From assembly GCF_020711195.1 (NCBI RefSeq), contig NZ_JAJFAT010000003.1:1-64000 (forward strand): DNA of 64,000 nucleotides, read 5' to 3'. This DNA is from Halanaerobium polyolivorans (lineage in GTDB: Bacteria; Bacillota; Halanaerobiia; Halanaerobiales; Halanaerobiaceae). Under the pieces are notes generated by a model. The model was given only the letters and a program-made list of their open reading frames with translations. It ran no database searches and was not told the origin of the DNA. Below are positions 17,610 through 25,787 of the stretch, piece after piece; within the stretch, counting starts at the first letter, position 1; each line of letters opens with the position of its first letter. The position numbers and the translations under genes are program-made.

Positions 17610-18143
17610 TTAATCTACTTGAGGAATTTTATAATCGATCTTGGAAAAGAAGTTACCCAAAATAATTGAACTGATAATTACTAAGGGAAGAGAAACCCCT
17701 ATTCTAATTGCTGTAAATTTAATTCCTAAGATTGAAGCTTCCATAATACTCATTGGTATCATTACAAGTGAGGCAGCAGTTACATAGGTGAATATAGAAG
17801 AATAATTTGCCCCTTTGTGATAAAGACTATTAGCTACTGGAAAGGCAACAAAGGTTCCACCCACTGTGGTTGCTGCCAGTAAAATTGCGTAAATATACTT
17901 TTTAAAACCAGAAGTATTACCAAAGTTATTTTCGATTGTCTCTCTACTAACCCAGACATCAAATAATCCTATTAAGACAAAGGCTGGAGGTAAAATTGCG
18001 ATCATATCTCGAGCAAAAATCATAAAGTTTTCACCAATTCTTTCCCCAAGTTCAAAATCTATAATATATGAAACTAAAAGAAAAGCTGTAAAAAGACTAA
18101 ATAAAATATAGTTAGTTGTATTTTTGTTTTTAGTTTTATCCAT
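17610..18143 (-). CDS. Permease half of the ArsP_1/DUF318-like type (second gene)
   Basis: A 177-residue membrane protein with about five helices. It resembles one half of the predicted permease family ArsP_1 (DUF318): a helix pair, then TTVGGTFVAFPVANSL where the complete permeases carry a Cys-rich SITPFCSC-like motif. The translation start is ATG at 18143 (reverse), 8 nt after GGAGAGGTG, overlapping the previous stop as TAATG, so the pair is coupled. Together the two genes would rebuild a full permease. The substrate is unknown; arsenical or other small-molecule export is known for relatives, not shown here. Confidence 0.6.
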   Translation of the reverse strand: MDKTKNKNTTNYILFSLFTAFLLVSYIIDFELGERIGENFMIFARDMIAILPPAFVLIGLFDVWVSRETIENNFGNTSGFKKYIYAILLAATTVGGTFVAFPVANSLYHKGANYSSIFTYVTAASLVMIPMSIMEASILGIKFTAIRIGVSLPLVIISSIILGNFFSKIDYKIPQVD

Positions 18144-18625
18144 TATATTAACACCTCTCCATAAAGAATCCCGGTTGCCAGTGCAATAAGAGCTGAAATT
18201 AGAAAACCGGCTATATTTCTCCAAATAGTTGCTTTAATCCCGAAGAATTCTTTTTCTACCGGATAAGTTGCGACTCCAACCAGCATCAAAGTTGTAATAA
18301 AAGCAGCTACAACCATATAATTAACCCCTCGCGAAACCAATATACCTGCCAGTGGATAAGCTATAAAGCCCGGCATCATTGTTATAGAACCGATAATCAA
18401 ACCTAAAATCAAACCAACAAATGGAGCCTGTCCACCCAGGTAGTTAATTATAAATTGATCAGAAATTAAAAGAATAAAAGATAAAATAATTAAAAGTTTA
18501 AGATAGGTTCCCAGTATTTTGCTGAATTTTTTCCAGCCGACCTTTAATCCCTGAATAGTTTTTTCTTTATTTGATACAAATGAAATTATTGTTGCTATAC
18601 CTGCGATATAATAAAGTGTGTACAT
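18143..18625 (-). CDS. Permease half of the ArsP_1/DUF318-like type (first gene)
   Basis: A 160-residue membrane protein with about four helices and the GSITMMPGFIAYPLAG segment, followed by FITTLMLVGVATYPVEKEFFG, matching the small split permeases related to ArsP_1/DUF318. The ATG at 18625 is preceded by AAGGAGGGAA. It is translated before and coupled to the second half by a 1-nt overlap. A GGGTAT/ATACCC inverted repeat sits just upstream of the SD, suggesting control by a CsoR-type metal or sulfur sensor (inference). Function not established. Confidence 0.6.
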   Translation of the reverse strand: MYTLYYIAGIATIISFVSNKEKTIQGLKVGWKKFSKILGTYLKLLIILSFILLISDQFIINYLGGQAPFVGLILGLIIGSITMMPGFIAYPLAGILVSRGVNYMVVAAFITTLMLVGVATYPVEKEFFGIKATIWRNIAGFLISALIALATGILYGEVLI

Positions 18626-18642
18626 TAATATTCCCTCCTTTA

Positions 18643-18659
18643 ATACCCCTTACGGGTAT
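18643..18659 (-). promoter_or_regulatory. CsoR/CstR-like operator upstream of the split permease
   Basis: ATACCC (18643-18648) and GGGTAT (18654-18659) are exact inverted repeats with spacer CTTAC. CsoR/RcnR/CstR-family repressors bind TACCC...GGGTA sites of this kind. It lies between the likely minus-strand -10 (TATGAT, within 18668-18680) and the SD. Confidence 0.5.
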
Positions 18660-18782
18660 CTATGTAAATATCATATGATTAAAATGCTTGAAAAAAAGTT
18701 AAGTGCTTAACAAATTACAATAATATTTACTTTTTTTTTACATCAGCACTTAAATACTATATAATTATAAGGTAAGTTAATC

Positions 18783-18811
18783 TTGCAAAAGTGAAGTTAA
18801 AAATATATACT
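18783..18811 (+). promoter_or_regulatory. Promoter of pgi
   Basis: TTGCAA (18783-18788), 17-nt spacer, TATACT (18806-18811), giving a leader of about 50 nt before the pgi start. Confidence 0.65.
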
Positions 18812-18868
18812 TGTGATAGTATTAATTTACTATTTATAAGTGATATAAACTCAGAAGGGGGAATTAAT

Positions 18869-20287
18869 ATGTCTGAAAAGAAAGAAGAACTAAGAATTAG
18901 GTTGGATATTAATAACATATTTGAAGAGATGGTAGGGTATGAAGGTTTAAAACTTGAAGAATTAGAAGAGTATAAGGCTGAAGCAGAAGCTGCAAAAGAG
19001 AATATTTTAAAAGCTGAAGCAGAAGGTAAGATGGGTTTTATGGAGCTTCCCTATAAACAAGAAGAAATAATCAAAGAACTTAAAGCAACTGCTGAAGAAT
19101 TAAAAGACAAATTTGATAATATAGTAATTTTAGGGATTGGTGGCTCTGCTTTAGGTAATATTGCAGTTCAAACTGCTATCAATGATCCTTATTATAATAT
19201 GTTTGCAGAAGCAAGAAATGGTTATCCACGTCTTTTTGTAAGTGATAATGTAGATCCAGATGGTATTAAAGCAATGGTTGATAAACTGGATATTGAAAAA
19301 ACCGTATTTAATGTTATTTCTAAATCAGGTAGTACAGCAGAAACTATGAGTCAGTTCTTATTATTAAGAGATCTGGTTGCAGATGCTGTTGGAGAAGATA
19401 AGGTTGGCGAACATTTTATTGCTACAACAAGTAAAGATTCCGGTTATTTAATTGAGATTGCCAAAAGAGAAAATATGAAAACCTTCCATATCCCAGATAA
19501 TGTTGGAGGAAGATTTTCTGTTTTAACTCCAGTTGGTCTTTTGTCTGCTGCCTTTACTGGGGTTGATATTGAGCAGTTACTTGCTGGAGCTGCCTATATG
19601 GATAAAATATCTAGAGAAGCAGATTTCTGGGATAACCCAGCTTTAATAAATGGCTTAATTCATTATCTGTCCTATAAAAAAGGTAAGGTTATGTCTGTAA
19701 TGATGCCATATTCTGATCGTTTAAAAGATCTAGCTGATTGGTATAGACAGCTTTGGGCGGAATCACTTGGTAAAGAGGTTAATAGAGATGGAGAAGTAGT
19801 TAATGTAGGACCTACTCCAATCAAAGCATTAGGAGCAACAGATCAGCATTCACAGGCCCAGTTATATATGGAAGGTCCTTATGATAAAATTGTTACCTTC
19901 CTTGAAGTAGAAAACTTTGAAAATGAGCTAGAGATTCCTGCTGCTTATGAAGATTTAGCTGGACTTGGTTATTTAGGTGGACATTCTTTTGCCGAACTGA
20001 TAAATACCGAGAAAAAAGCAACAGAACTTGCTTTAAATAAACGTAAGCGAATGAATCAAACTATTTATGTTCCAGAGGTAAACGAATTTACTTTAGGTCA
20101 GTTATTCTACTTTTTCGAATTCCAGACTGCTGTAGCTGGGGAATTATTTGATATTAATGCTTTTAACCAGCCAGGAGTTGAATTAGGTAAAAATTATACT
20201 TATGGAATTTTTGGTCGTGATGGTTATCAAGCTAAGAAAAAAGAATTTGAAGAATCTGCTGAACACAAAGAAGATTTAATACTATAA
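18869..20287 (+). CDS. pgi: Glucose-6-phosphate isomerase
   Basis: Interconverts glucose 6-phosphate and fructose 6-phosphate in glycolysis and sugar-nucleotide supply. The 472-residue protein has two SIS-type halves: GIGGSALGNIAVQTA and SKSGSTAETMSQF bind the phosphate, GGRFSVLTPVGLLS and GATDQHSQAQLYMEGP supply the active site, with the C-terminal Lys in GKNYTYGIFGRDG. The start at 18869 follows AGAAGGGGG; an upstream in-frame ATG at 18791 lies within the promoter. Slightly longer than the Bacillus enzyme because of an extended N-terminus. Confidence 0.96.
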   Translation: MSEKKEELRIRLDINNIFEEMVGYEGLKLEELEEYKAEAEAAKENILKAEAEGKMGFMELPYKQEEIIKELKATAEELKDKFDNIVILGIGGSALGNIAVQTAINDPYYNMFAEARNGYPRLFVSDNVDPDGIKAMVDKLDIEKTVFNVISKSGSTAETMSQFLLLRDLVADAVGEDKVGEHFIATTSKDSGYLIEIAKRENMKTFHIPDNVGGRFSVLTPVGLLSAAFTGVDIEQLLAGAAYMDKISREADFWDNPALINGLIHYLSYKKGKVMSVMMPYSDRLKDLADWYRQLWAESLGKEVNRDGEVVNVGPTPIKALGATDQHSQAQLYMEGPYDKIVTFLEVENFENELEIPAAYEDLAGLGYLGGHSFAELINTEKKATELALNKRKRMNQTIYVPEVNEFTLGQLFYFFEFQTAVAGELFDINAFNQPGVELGKNYTYGIFGRDGYQAKKKEFEESAEHKEDLIL

Positions 20288-20301
20288 ATTAATTTAATCA
20301 A

Positions 20302-20368
20302 AACACAGAGCTATAATATAATAATTCCACCTGAGAATAGATAATTTTTAGGTGGAATGCTCTGTGTT
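20302..20368. repeat. Nested inverted repeat (67 nt) between pgi and the pseudokinase gene
   Basis: AACACAGAGC (20302-20311) pairs exactly with GCTCTGTGTT (20359-20368). Inside, ATTCCACCT (20324-20332) pairs exactly with AGGTGGAAT (20350-20358). The two stems abut on the right and are separated by a 12-nt AT-rich bulge on the left. There is no following T-run, so it is not a standard terminator. It ends 28 nt before the next start codon. Confidence 0.7.
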
Positions 20369-20396
20369 AAGATATAGAGTATGGTGGGGATTATTA

Positions 20397-21767
20397 ATGG
20401 TTGAAGAAAAATTTGCTGAAAAAAATCTTAATAAGGAAAAACTATTTCAAGATTTTAAACCCCGATCAAAAGTACAGCTTGAAACTGTAAAAGATATTCA
20501 AAGAGCTATCAAAGATTTAGGAACAGAGCTGCCTGAAAAAATTATTAGTTATCAGGCAATTGAAAGAGAAGCAGGAGAATATTATTTATTGACAACTGCT
20601 AGTGAAGATTTACTTCCTCTAAGAGAACACTTAGAAAATAACTCTTTTAATTTTAAAAAACTGCTTAATGAATTTAAAGCTGTTTTTGAACTTTTAGAAG
20701 AACTGGATTTAGAGCAGAAAAAACTTTGTTTCAGTGATGGTCTCAATGCAGCTAATTTCTGGTATGATCCTCAAAAAGATAAAATATATTTAATGCCTCA
20801 AATTTTTGTTGATTTAAAAAGAAACTATGGTAGATATGATTTTGCTGATCAGGGCAAAGATTATTTTAGACCACCAGAAATCATTGCCGGAGAAGCCTGG
20901 CAGGATAAAGCCTATGTTTTTAATTTAGCAGCTGTCTTTTATTATTTTATAAGTTCTAAAAAAATATTTAATGATAAAGATACTGCTAAGGTATTAAATA
21001 AGATTCAGAGTGAAAAAATAATGGAGATTGATCGCTTAATACCAGAAATTCCCGAAGCAGTAAATCAACTATTTAAAGAAATGCTGCAAAAAGAAGCTGC
21101 TCAGCGACCTGATTACAGTGCAGTTATTAAAAAACTACAGTCATTAGAGCTTGATTCAAATAAGAATTTTGATTTAAAATCTTTTCAAGCAAAGAATACT
21201 AAAGCTAGAGATAATCTGATTGCTAAAAAAAATAAAAAAGATAATATTAAACTTTTTTTCCGGCTGAACTGGAAGTCAATAGCTTTTTTTGCTGTGCTTG
21301 GGCTAGCAATATTATATAGTTTAAGCTCAGGACCACCGGCAAATGTGACTGAAGAAACAACTGCAGAAGAAGTTGTTGAGTATTTTTATGCTGGTATTGC
21401 ATCAAAAAATATCACTTTAATTAATGAGAGCAGTGAGATAGATTTAGGTAGAATGCAGAGAATTATAACTGAAAGTCATGTTATAGAAAGTATGCAGGCA
21501 GCTTATGGTGATCCAGAAGCAGAGCCTGAAGATGACCAATCAGTTTACAGCCTGGAAGAATTTGAATTTAGAGAAATATCGGCAGCTGAAGAAAATTATA
21601 TTTTTGAGGCAAATTATAAATTTAGTTTTAGAGATGAGGATGGAATTTATTCTTTTAATCATCAAGATCGACTTTATTTAGAGAAAAGAAATCAAATTTG
21701 GACTATTGTTGAGATTGAAGGCAACTTTAAAGAAATGATTGAGGGTAACTTTCCCTGGAGGGAATAA
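20397..21767 (+). CDS. Membrane-anchored pseudokinase with extracytoplasmic domain
   Basis: A 456-residue protein of unknown function. Residues about 20-260 look like a degenerate Ser/Thr protein kinase: the C-lobe is traceable through YFRPPEII (APE-like), YVFNLAAVFYYF (helix F) and QRPDYSAVIKKL (terminal Arg motif), but I see no VAIK lysine, HRD or DFG. A basic stretch and one helix (about 292-309) follow, then an acidic outside region (TAEEVVEYFYAGI...IWTIVEIEG) like a small NTF2/SnoaL-type fold. The start at 20397 follows GGTGGGGA. Lies 3 nt before nadE. It probably senses or scaffolds rather than phosphorylates (inference). Confidence 0.6.
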   Translation: MVEEKFAEKNLNKEKLFQDFKPRSKVQLETVKDIQRAIKDLGTELPEKIISYQAIEREAGEYYLLTTASEDLLPLREHLENNSFNFKKLLNEFKAVFELLEELDLEQKKLCFSDGLNAANFWYDPQKDKIYLMPQIFVDLKRNYGRYDFADQGKDYFRPPEIIAGEAWQDKAYVFNLAAVFYYFISSKKIFNDKDTAKVLNKIQSEKIMEIDRLIPEIPEAVNQLFKEMLQKEAAQRPDYSAVIKKLQSLELDSNKNFDLKSFQAKNTKARDNLIAKKNKKDNIKLFFRLNWKSIAFFAVLGLAILYSLSSGPPANVTEETTAEEVVEYFYAGIASKNITLINESSEIDLGRMQRIITESHVIESMQAAYGDPEAEPEDDQSVYSLEEFEFREISAAEENYIFEANYKFSFRDEDGIYSFNHQDRLYLEKRNQIWTIVEIEGNFKEMIEGNFPWRE

Positions 21768-21770
21768 ATT

Positions 21771-22523
21771 ATGAATGAAAATAAAAATTTCAAAAAAATT
21801 TCAGCTAATTTAGTTAACTGGCTAAAAGACAGGGTAGCTGCTGCCGGTGCAGATGGTGCTGTAGTAGGGCTTAGTGGTGGTATTGATTCTGCTGTTACAG
21901 CTAGATTGGCTCAAAAAGCTTTTGCTGATAATGTTATGGGGATAATTATGCCCTGTAATTCAAGTAGTGAAGATAGAGAAGATGCCCTGCTTTTTGCCAA
22001 TAAATTTGGCTTAGATTATATTATAACAGACCTCTCAGGTGTTTATGCTCATCTTTTAGATGAGCTGCAAAAGAGTGGGATTAAAGGTAATAAAATGGCA
22101 GAGATTAATATTAAACCTCGTCTCAGAATGACTTCTCTCTATTATTATGCAGCTTCTTTAAATTATCTGGTTATTGGAACTGATAATAGAAGTGAATTAA
22201 AAATAGGTTATTTTACTAAATATGGTGATGGTGGAGTTGACCTTGCTCCTCTTGGTTCTTTAGTAAAACATGAGGTAAAAGCATTGGCCAGAGAGTTAAA
22301 TATACCAGAGAAAATCATAAATAAAAAGCCCAGTGCTGGACTCTGGAGCAATCAAACTGATGAAGATGAAATGGGCTTTAGTTATCAAGAATTAGATCAA
22401 TATATTTTAAGTGGTGAAGCTGAAGCGGAAACAAAAGCAAAGATTGAAAGATTAGCTCAAAAAAATCAACACAAAGTTAAAGCAGTTCCTATTCCTGAAC
22501 GATCAGATATATTTGACGAATAA
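21771..22523 (+). CDS. nadE: NH3-dependent NAD+ synthetase
   Basis: Amidates nicotinate adenine dinucleotide to NAD+ using ATP and ammonia. A 250-residue N-type ATP pyrophosphatase with the PP-loop GLSGGIDSAVTAR; IIGTDNRSE-like VIGTDNRSELKIGYFTK and KKPSAGLWSNQTDEDEMGF are the expected substrate loops. No glutaminase (nitrilase-like) domain is present, so it is the ammonia-using short form. SD AGGG or GGAGGGAA overlaps the end of the previous gene. Confidence 0.96.
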   Translation: MNENKNFKKISANLVNWLKDRVAAAGADGAVVGLSGGIDSAVTARLAQKAFADNVMGIIMPCNSSSEDREDALLFANKFGLDYIITDLSGVYAHLLDELQKSGIKGNKMAEINIKPRLRMTSLYYYAASLNYLVIGTDNRSELKIGYFTKYGDGGVDLAPLGSLVKHEVKALARELNIPEKIINKKPSAGLWSNQTDEDEMGFSYQELDQYILSGEAEAETKAKIERLAQKNQHKVKAVPIPERSDIFDE

Positions 22524-22548
22524 TTACTCTAAAAAGTGAGGAATTTAA

Positions 22549-23475
22549 GTGAAAAAATCATTAGTTTTTCTATTAACTATCAGCATAGTTTTTCTTTTGC
22601 TTTCTGGTCTCAGCCAGGCTCAGGAATATCCTATCTATTATGAAGATGATTTAGGTAATGAAATAATAATTGAAAAAGAAGTTGAAGCTATAATTTCTTT
22701 AGCCCCAGGGACAACCGAAATAATATATGCTTTGGGTTTAGAAGATAAGCTGCTTGCCGTGAGTACTGCAGCCAGTTATCCCGAGGAAGCTCTGGATAAA
22801 GCTACAGTTGGGACAATAGATGAGCCCAATGTTGAGTTAATTATTTCCTTAGATCCCGATCTTGTGATTGCCGAATCGGTAACCAAAAAAGAAGTTGTGG
22901 AAAGATTATCAGAGCTGGGTATTCAGGTTGTTGGTTTTAATCCAAGAAGCATTTCTGATACCATAGAGATGATAAATGATATTGCTTTATTGACTTCTAC
23001 TCAAAATAGGGGTGAAGAAATAACAGGAGCAATGCAGGAAGAATACAAAAAAATAACTTCTCTAGTAGAAGCAAAATTAGAAAATGAAGCAAGACCAAAG
23101 GTTTTTTATGAAATCTGGTCTGATCCACTTTATACGGCAGGTAAAAATACTTTTATTGATAGTATGATCCATGATGCCGGCGGCTACAATATTGGTAGAG
23201 AAGCTCAAGGTGCATGGCCGCAGTTTAATATAGAAAGTCTGATTGCTATGGATCCTGATGTTTTCATCAGTAGTGAACACAGCAGTCCAGGTGGGGTAAG
23301 TCTAGAACAGTTGAGGTCAAGACATTTATTTAGAGAAATTTCAGCCTTTCAAAATGAGAGACTATATATAGTTGATCAGGATTTAGTTAATCGACCTTCA
23401 CCTAGAATTATTGAAGGTTATAAAGAATTTGTTAGAGCCTTATTCCCTGATTTAGAAGCTGAGATTGAAGATTGA
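22549..23475 (+). CDS. Periplasmic binding protein for iron-chelate or cobalamin (BtuF/FepB type)
   Basis: A 308-residue PBP (PF01497-type) binding protein. A signal peptide of about 25 residues ends SQAQ, again with an AxA-like site and no lipobox Cys. The mature domain has EVEAIISLAPGTTEIIYALG, LDPDLVIAE, and the second lobe starting with VFYEIWSDPLYTAGKNTFI. Family members bind ferric siderophores, haem or vitamin B12 at the cleft. GTG start after GTGAGGAA. No permease or ATPase is adjacent, so it must work with a transporter encoded elsewhere. Confidence 0.88.
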   Translation: MKKSLVFLLTISIVFLLLSGLSQAQEYPIYYEDDLGNEIIIEKEVEAIISLAPGTTEIIYALGLEDKLLAVSTAASYPEEALDKATVGTIDEPNVELIISLDPDLVIAESVTKKEVVERLSELGIQVVGFNPRSISDTIEMINDIALLTSTQNRGEEITGAMQEEYKKITSLVEAKLENEARPKVFYEIWSDPLYTAGKNTFIDSMIHDAGGYNIGREAQGAWPQFNIESLIAMDPDVFISSEHSSPGGVSLEQLRSRHLFREISAFQNERLYIVDQDLVNRPSPRIIEGYKEFVRALFPDLEAEIED

Positions 23476-23552
23476 TTATTTATTTGGCAGTTTAAAAAAA
23501 CCTTTTTTAGAAGAATATAAGCTAAAAGAATAAGACTAAGAGGTGAATTGAT

Positions 23553-24026
23553 ATGAGTTTAGCAGATTTTACAATCGAAGATTTTACGGAAATTGATGGT
23601 GGACAGTCGATCGGAAAAGTTGCAGTACTGCTTTCAATGGTTAATGATGAACATGACAAAAATATTATCGAAGCTTATAAAAATGAAGGCTATGAAGCAG
23701 TAATTACTAGAGCAGGTGGTAAAGGCTCTAAGTTGAAAGATAAAGTTTTAAGAAACTGTTTAGGTGCTGCAATTAAAGGTGGAGTTATTACAGAATCGGT
23801 ACAAGACCAAAGAATTTTAACCCGCTGTGTTGAAAGAGCAATGATTGATTTTGAAAAACCACTTTCAGGTATTTCAGGAGCAGGCATAAAAATCGGAATA
23901 GTAAGTAAGGCTCCACACCTGGCAGTTGCTCTTTATGGGAAACTCGGTATTCCCGGACTAGATGTTGATCATGAAATTTCAGGAATGGGGATTCATTATT
24001 ATGGACTCAGCACAAAACATAAGTAA
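23553..24026 (+). CDS. HutP-family RNA-binding protein
   Basis: A 157-residue protein matching the HutP family: KVAVLLSMV start strand, an AGGKGSKLKDKVLRNCLGAAIKGGVI helix region, and the distinctive tail VALYGKLGIPG...DHEISGMGIHYYG. In Bacillus, HutP is a hexameric antiterminator that binds NAG-type RNA repeats with histidine and Mg2+. Here no histidine-degradation genes are nearby; it overlaps the following MsbA-like gene by 26 nt and heads the envelope block. The regulated RNA is unknown. SD GAGGTGA upstream of the ATG. Confidence 0.72.
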   Translation: MSLADFTIEDFTEIDGGQSIGKVAVLLSMVNDEHDKNIIEAYKNEGYEAVITRAGGKGSKLKDKVLRNCLGAAIKGGVITESVQDQRILTRCVERAMIDFEKPLSGISGAGIKIGIVSKAPHLAVALYGKLGIPGLDVDHEISGMGIHYYGLSTKHK

Positions 24027-25773
24027 TACCTGGCCTATGTTTAAAAGAATTTTTAAATATGTTTTACCATATAAAGGCAGACTGGCTTCGGGAATTTTCT
24101 CGATGCTGGTTCATGCCTTTTTAACTGTTTTTTTTGTAAGGGTTTTTCAGGATCTGCTGGAAACCATAATTACAGATATGGCAGCTGGTAGAGAGGGTAT
24201 TATTAGATTAAGCTGGATTGCTGCTTTGATGATTTTGGTATATTTCTTAAAAGGAGTATCCTATTATGGACAGCACTATTTGGTTGCCTATGTTTCACAA
24301 AAAGCAGTTAGGGATATTAGAGATGAGCTCTATTTTAGATTGCAAAATCTTTCTTTAAGTTTTTACAGCCGCAACAAAACAGGAGAAATCATCTCAAGGG
24401 TAACAAATGATGTTTCACAGCTGCAGAGTGCTATTGTCTCAGGAGCAGTTAACACAATCTATAAGCTTTTTACCCTTGTTGGTGGACTGGTTTATCTGGT
24501 TTATTTAAACTATAGATTAACAATCTTTTTATTGGTTATGCTGCCTTTAATAACTTATGTGCTTAATATTTTCAATAAAAAGCTGCGTCGGGTTAGTAAA
24601 GAAGTACAGGTTAAAATTGCCAATGTTTCTGATGTTTTACAGGAGACATTATCTGCGGTAAGGGTTGTTAAATCATTTGGGAGAGAAGATTATGAATATG
24701 ACCGCTTCAGCAGTCAGAATGAAGCAAACTTCCAGGCAAAAATGAAAAAGACCCAGTATGGAGCTATTTTAACTCCATTAATAGAATTTATTGCAGCCAT
24801 TTCTTTTACTGCTATACTCTGGTATGGTGGTTATGAAGTAATGCAGGGCAGAATGAGAGCTTCTGAATTAATTGCCTTTTTTACCCTTTTGCTGACTATT
24901 AGTGATCCGCTTAGATCTTTAACCAAGCTCAGCAGTACAATCCAGCAGGCAGTTGCTTCAGCAGAAAGAATATTTGAGGTTATTGATAAAGAAAATATTA
25001 TTGAAAAAGATAAAGAAAACAAGGTTATCTTAGATGAGGTAGAAGGTGAGGTTGTTTATGATAATATCAACTTTTCCTATGATCGGGATGAGATAGTATT
25101 AAAAAATATCAATCTTTGTGCTTCACCTGGAGATATTATTGCCCTTGTTGGTCACAGTGGTGCAGGTAAAACCACAATGGTTGATTTGATTCCTCGTTTT
25201 TATGATCCTATATCAGGGAGAATGAGGCTTGATGGCCATGATCTTAGGGATATAAATTTAGAGAATCTGCGCAGTTTTATTGGGATTGTTCCCCAGGAGA
25301 CCATCTTATTTAGTGGGACATTAAGAGATAATATTAAATATGGTGATCTTGATGCAGATGAAGAAGCAGTAAAAAAAGCTGCTGTAGCAGCAAATGCTCA
25401 TGATTTTATAATGGAATTTCCAGATGGTTATGATACAATGGTTGGAGAAAGAGGAGTTGGCCTTTCAGGTGGTCAAAAACAGAGAATCTCAATTGCCAGA
25501 GCTATTTTAAAAGATCCTAAAATCTTAATCTTAGATGAGGCAACATCCTCACTTGATGCAGAATCAGAGGCATTAGTTCAGGAAGCTTTAGAACATTTGA
25601 TGGAGAATAGAACAACCTTTATTATTGCTCATAGACTTTCTACAATCAAAAATGCTGATAAAATTATAGTTTTAGAAAATGGAGAAATTGTTGAAAGAGG
25701 TAGTCACCAAGAACTGCTTAAAAAAGATGGTAAATATGCTTCACTTTATCAGGGACAGTTTATTGAAAAATAA
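24001..25773 (+). CDS. MsbA-like ABC exporter (lipid A/lipid flippase)
   Basis: A 590-residue half-transporter: six-helix exporter domain (about residues 20-320), then an ATPase domain with Walker A GHSGAGKTTMVDLIPRFYDP, signature LSGGQKQR, Walker B ILILDEATSSLD and the H-loop AHRLSTI. Its position directly upstream of an acyltransferase, lpxK and KDO genes makes it the likely MsbA, flipping lipid A-core across the inner membrane; MsbA-type exporters also include drug exporters, so substrate is inferred from context. I chose ATG 24001 (GGGGA upstream) over the earlier 23962 start, which lies inside the HutP gene. Confidence 0.88.
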   Translation: MDSAQNISNTWPMFKRIFKYVLPYKGRLASGIFSMLVHAFLTVFFVRVFQDLLETIITDMAAGREGIIRLSWIAALMILVYFLKGVSYYGQHYLVAYVSQKAVRDIRDELYFRLQNLSLSFYSRNKTGEIISRVTNDVSQLQSAIVSGAVNTIYKLFTLVGGLVYLVYLNYRLTIFLLVMLPLITYVLNIFNKKLRRVSKEVQVKIANVSDVLQETLSAVRVVKSFGREDYEYDRFSSQNEANFQAKMKKTQYGAILTPLIEFIAAISFTAILWYGGYEVMQGRMRASELIAFFTLLLTISDPLRSLTKLSSTIQQAVASAERIFEVIDKENIIEKDKENKVILDEVEGEVVYDNINFSYDRDEIVLKNINLCASPGDIIALVGHSGAGKTTMVDLIPRFYDPISGRMRLDGHDLRDINLENLRSFIGIVPQETILFSGTLRDNIKYGDLDADEEAVKKAAVAANAHDFIMEFPDGYDTMVGERGVGLSGGQKQRISIARAILKDPKILILDEATSSLDAESEALVQEALEHLMENRTTFIIAHRLSTIKNADKIIVLENGEIVERGSHQELLKKDGKYASLYQGQFIEK

Positions 25774-25787
25774 AAGAGGTGAAATCT

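Noticed and set aside
20302-20368. Intrinsic terminator of pgi
   Set aside because: Stable nested stems but no T-run on either strand; recorded as a structural repeat instead.
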